The position numbers and the translations under genes were made by a program. Positions 7,542-8,258 of a stretch of DNA of 8,258 nt are shown piece by piece. This DNA comes from DATNBT01 sp964579765. Its GTDB lineage: Bacteria; Acidobacteriota; Vicinamibacteria; Vicinamibacterales; CAVVIG01. The number at the start of each line of letters is the position of its first letter. Within the stretch, counting starts at the first letter, position 1. The stretch lies in NCBI GenBank assembly GCA_964579765.1, contig CAZOIK010000154.1, forward strand, positions 1 to 8,258, in the 5' to 3' direction. The notes beneath the pieces were generated by a model. That model was given only the letters and a program-made list of their open reading frames with translations, was not told where the DNA came from and ran no database searches.

Positions 7542-7548
7542 CCTCCTT
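7542..7548 (-). promoter_or_regulatory. Strong Shine-Dalgarno sequence of the operon's first gene
   Basis: AAGGAGG reads on the minus strand at 7548-7542, five bases before the ATG at 7536. It is the best ribosome-binding site in the window and fixes the start of the propeller gene. Confidence 0.85.
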
Positions 7549-7562
7549 CAGGAAGGGGAAAC

Positions 7563-7590
7563 GCTATCGCGCTCGGGGACGAGCTGTCAT
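7563..7590 (-). promoter_or_regulatory. Candidate sigma-70-like promoter for the efflux operon
   Basis: On the minus strand ATGACA (7590-7585, five of six matches to TTGACA) lies 16 bases before GATAGC (7568-7563, three of six matches to TATAAT). Transcription would begin near 7556, leaving a short leader ahead of the ribosome site. The -10 match is poor, and the -35 overlaps the stop codon of the regulator gene. Read-through from the regulator gene is an alternative. Confidence 0.25.
7571..7584. repeat. Perfect 5-bp dyad within the candidate promoter spacer
   Basis: GCTCG (7571-7575) and CGAGC (7580-7584) are complementary around a four-base loop and sit exactly between the candidate -35 and -10 boxes. 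The site could be an operator for the adjacent LuxR-type regulator. It is shorter than typical LuxR boxes and may be chance in GC-rich DNA. Confidence 0.3.
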
Positions 7591-8126
7591 CCAGCATCTG
7601 CTGGAGAGACATCCGATCGATGACGTACGCTCGGGAGCAGCAGATCTTCCAGGAAGAACGCGGCGAGATCGGTGCGTCCCGAGAGCCCGGCCTTGCGATA
7701 CACGGAGAGGGCCTGCTGACGCACGGTGCGCTCGCTCGTCTTGCGAAGCTCTGCGATTTCCTTATGCCGGAGGCCCTTGAGCTGGAGCAGCGCGACGTCG
7801 CGCTCGGCGGGCGTCAGTCCCCATTTGTCGAACTGCCGGTCGATGGCCGCGCCGAGGCCGTTGAGGACGTCCTGCGCTTCCTGACTCCAGCGCTGCGCTT
7901 CAGCGCGAGTGGCCGTCAGCTCCCGGTCGAGCCGCTCGCTGTCAGATCGCGCGCTGGCGAGCTGCCAGCCGTGGATCGCGATGCCAGCCAGCGCGGCCGC
8001 GAACACGAGCAGTTCGAACGTCTGCGCCGCCAGCGAGCCGCTCTGCCGATAGTCGAGGATGGTGTCGATGGCCATGAGCAGCGCGATGAGCGCGAACATG
8101 AGAATCGACGTCCAGGGCCGGACCAT
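7587..8126 (-). CDS. Membrane-anchored LuxR-type HTH transcriptional regulator
   Basis: This is a 179-residue one-component regulator. Two hydrophobic segments (about 6-23, SILMFALIALLMAID region, and 38-54, ELLVFAAALAGIAI) should form membrane helices with a very short outside loop. A charged, probably coiled-coil linker covers about 58-90 (LASARSDSERLDRELTATRA). The C-terminal domain (103-164) is a LuxR/GerE helix-turn-helix: GLTPAERDVALLQLKG, HKEIAELRKTSERTVRQQ, then SVYRKAGLSGRTDLAAFF. There is no phosphoacceptor receiver or autoinducer-binding domain, so any signal must be sensed at or in the membrane. The ATG at 8126 places the first helix at the N-terminus. In-frame starts at 8144 (TTG) and 8162 (ATG) are possible, but no start has a good ribosome site. 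The gene begins seven bases after the flavoprotein stop and ends 50 bases before the efflux operon, making it the likely local regulator. Confidence 0.85.
   Translation of the reverse strand: MVRPWTSILMFALIALLMAIDTILDYRQSGSLAAQTFELLVFAAALAGIAIHGWQLASARSDSERLDRELTATRAEAQRWSQEAQDVLNGLGAAIDRQFDKWGLTPAERDVALLQLKGLRHKEIAELRKTSERTVRQQALSVYRKAGLSGRTDLAAFFLEDLLLPSVRHRSDVSPADAG
7591..7604. repeat. Palindromic 14-mer at the end of the regulator gene
   Basis: CCAGCA (7591-7596) and TGCTGG (7599-7604) are perfect inverted arms around two bases, or a five-pair stem with a four-base loop. It lies in the last codons of the LuxR-type gene, just upstream of the candidate promoter. No T-run follows on the minus strand, so a terminator is unlikely. 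It may be a second operator half or simply codon coincidence. Confidence 0.3.
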
Positions 8127-8133
8127 CGCGTCA

Positions 8134-8258
8134 TTATGTGCCAAGCGCCGCGGCGGCCGCATGCGCGCTCGACCAGGCCCACTGGAAATTGAAGCCGCCG
8201 ATGCGGCCGTCCACATCCAGGATCTCGCCGGCGAGCGACAGCCCGTCACAGACGCGTG
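8134..8258 (-). CDS. HI0933/YhiN-type FAD-dependent oxidoreductase, C-terminal end only
   Basis: The last 40 codons of a gene entering from the right edge, ending in TAA at 8136-8134. The visible protein has GLSLAGEILDVDGRIGGFN followed by FQWAWSSAHAAAAALG. This is the hallmark C-terminal FAD-binding signature of the HI0933-like flavoproteins (YhiN/BaiN group): G-L-x-x-x-G-E-x-L-D-x-D-G, then G-G-x-N-x-Q-x-A-x-x-S. These are two-dinucleotide-binding-domain flavoproteins, mostly of unproven physiological role; one member reduces bile acid intermediates. The tail is complete and shows no damage. The downstream regulator gene follows after seven bases, so the two may share an mRNA. The rest of the gene lies outside the window. 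Confidence 0.88.
   Translation of the reverse strand, partial: RVCDGLSLAGEILDVDGRIGGFNFQWAWSSAHAAAAALGT

Noticed and set aside
8127..8249. 41-codon N-terminal extension of the LuxR-type regulator
   Set aside because: It overlaps the conserved C-terminus of the flavoprotein, which is read in a different phase, and adds no recognisable sequence. The ATG at 8126 fits the membrane helix position.

Overview
The window is GC-rich bacterial DNA in which every gene I can support lies on the minus strand. The organism is not identified. A tripartite RND pump with a lipoprotein adaptor and a TolC-type channel indicates a two-membrane (Gram-negative-type) cell. Overall style would fit an environmental lineage such as Acidobacteriota or Proteobacteria, but that is a guess. 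No tRNA, rRNA, CRISPR array, insertion sequence or phage gene was found.

In transcription order (right to left): the last 40 codons of a HI0933/YhiN-type flavoprotein (8134-8258); seven bases later a small membrane-anchored LuxR-type regulator (7587-8126); a 50-base gap with a candidate promoter, a small dyad and a strong Shine-Dalgarno sequence; then four genes joined by overlapping stop and start codons. These four are an exported YVTN/YncE-like beta-propeller protein (6523-7536), a TolC-family outer-membrane channel (5144-6526), a lipoprotein RND adaptor (3876-5144) and an RND inner-membrane permease (787-3879). Overlaps of 4, 1 and 4 bases imply one translationally coupled mRNA making a complete efflux pump plus one extra periplasmic protein. 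The neighbouring regulator, with two membrane helices and a DNA-binding domain but no receiver domain, is the natural candidate to control it. The pump substrate cannot be read from the sequence.

After a 125-base gap, the left end holds the most unusual object. A single open frame (661 down to the window edge) begins as the ribosome-assembly GTPase RsgA. Just after the G4 motif NKAD, and before any P-loop, it continues in frame as the C-terminal part of a UDP-sugar pyrophosphorylase (UDPGP/UAP1 family). It is either an in-frame deletion fusion, which would leave RsgA inactive, or a chimeric assembly join.

Apart from that junction this is a fairly ordinary chromosomal efflux locus. I see no clear sign of a wholly new system. 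The points worth following are the hybrid gene, the propeller protein built into the RND operon, and the membrane-tethered one-component regulator.
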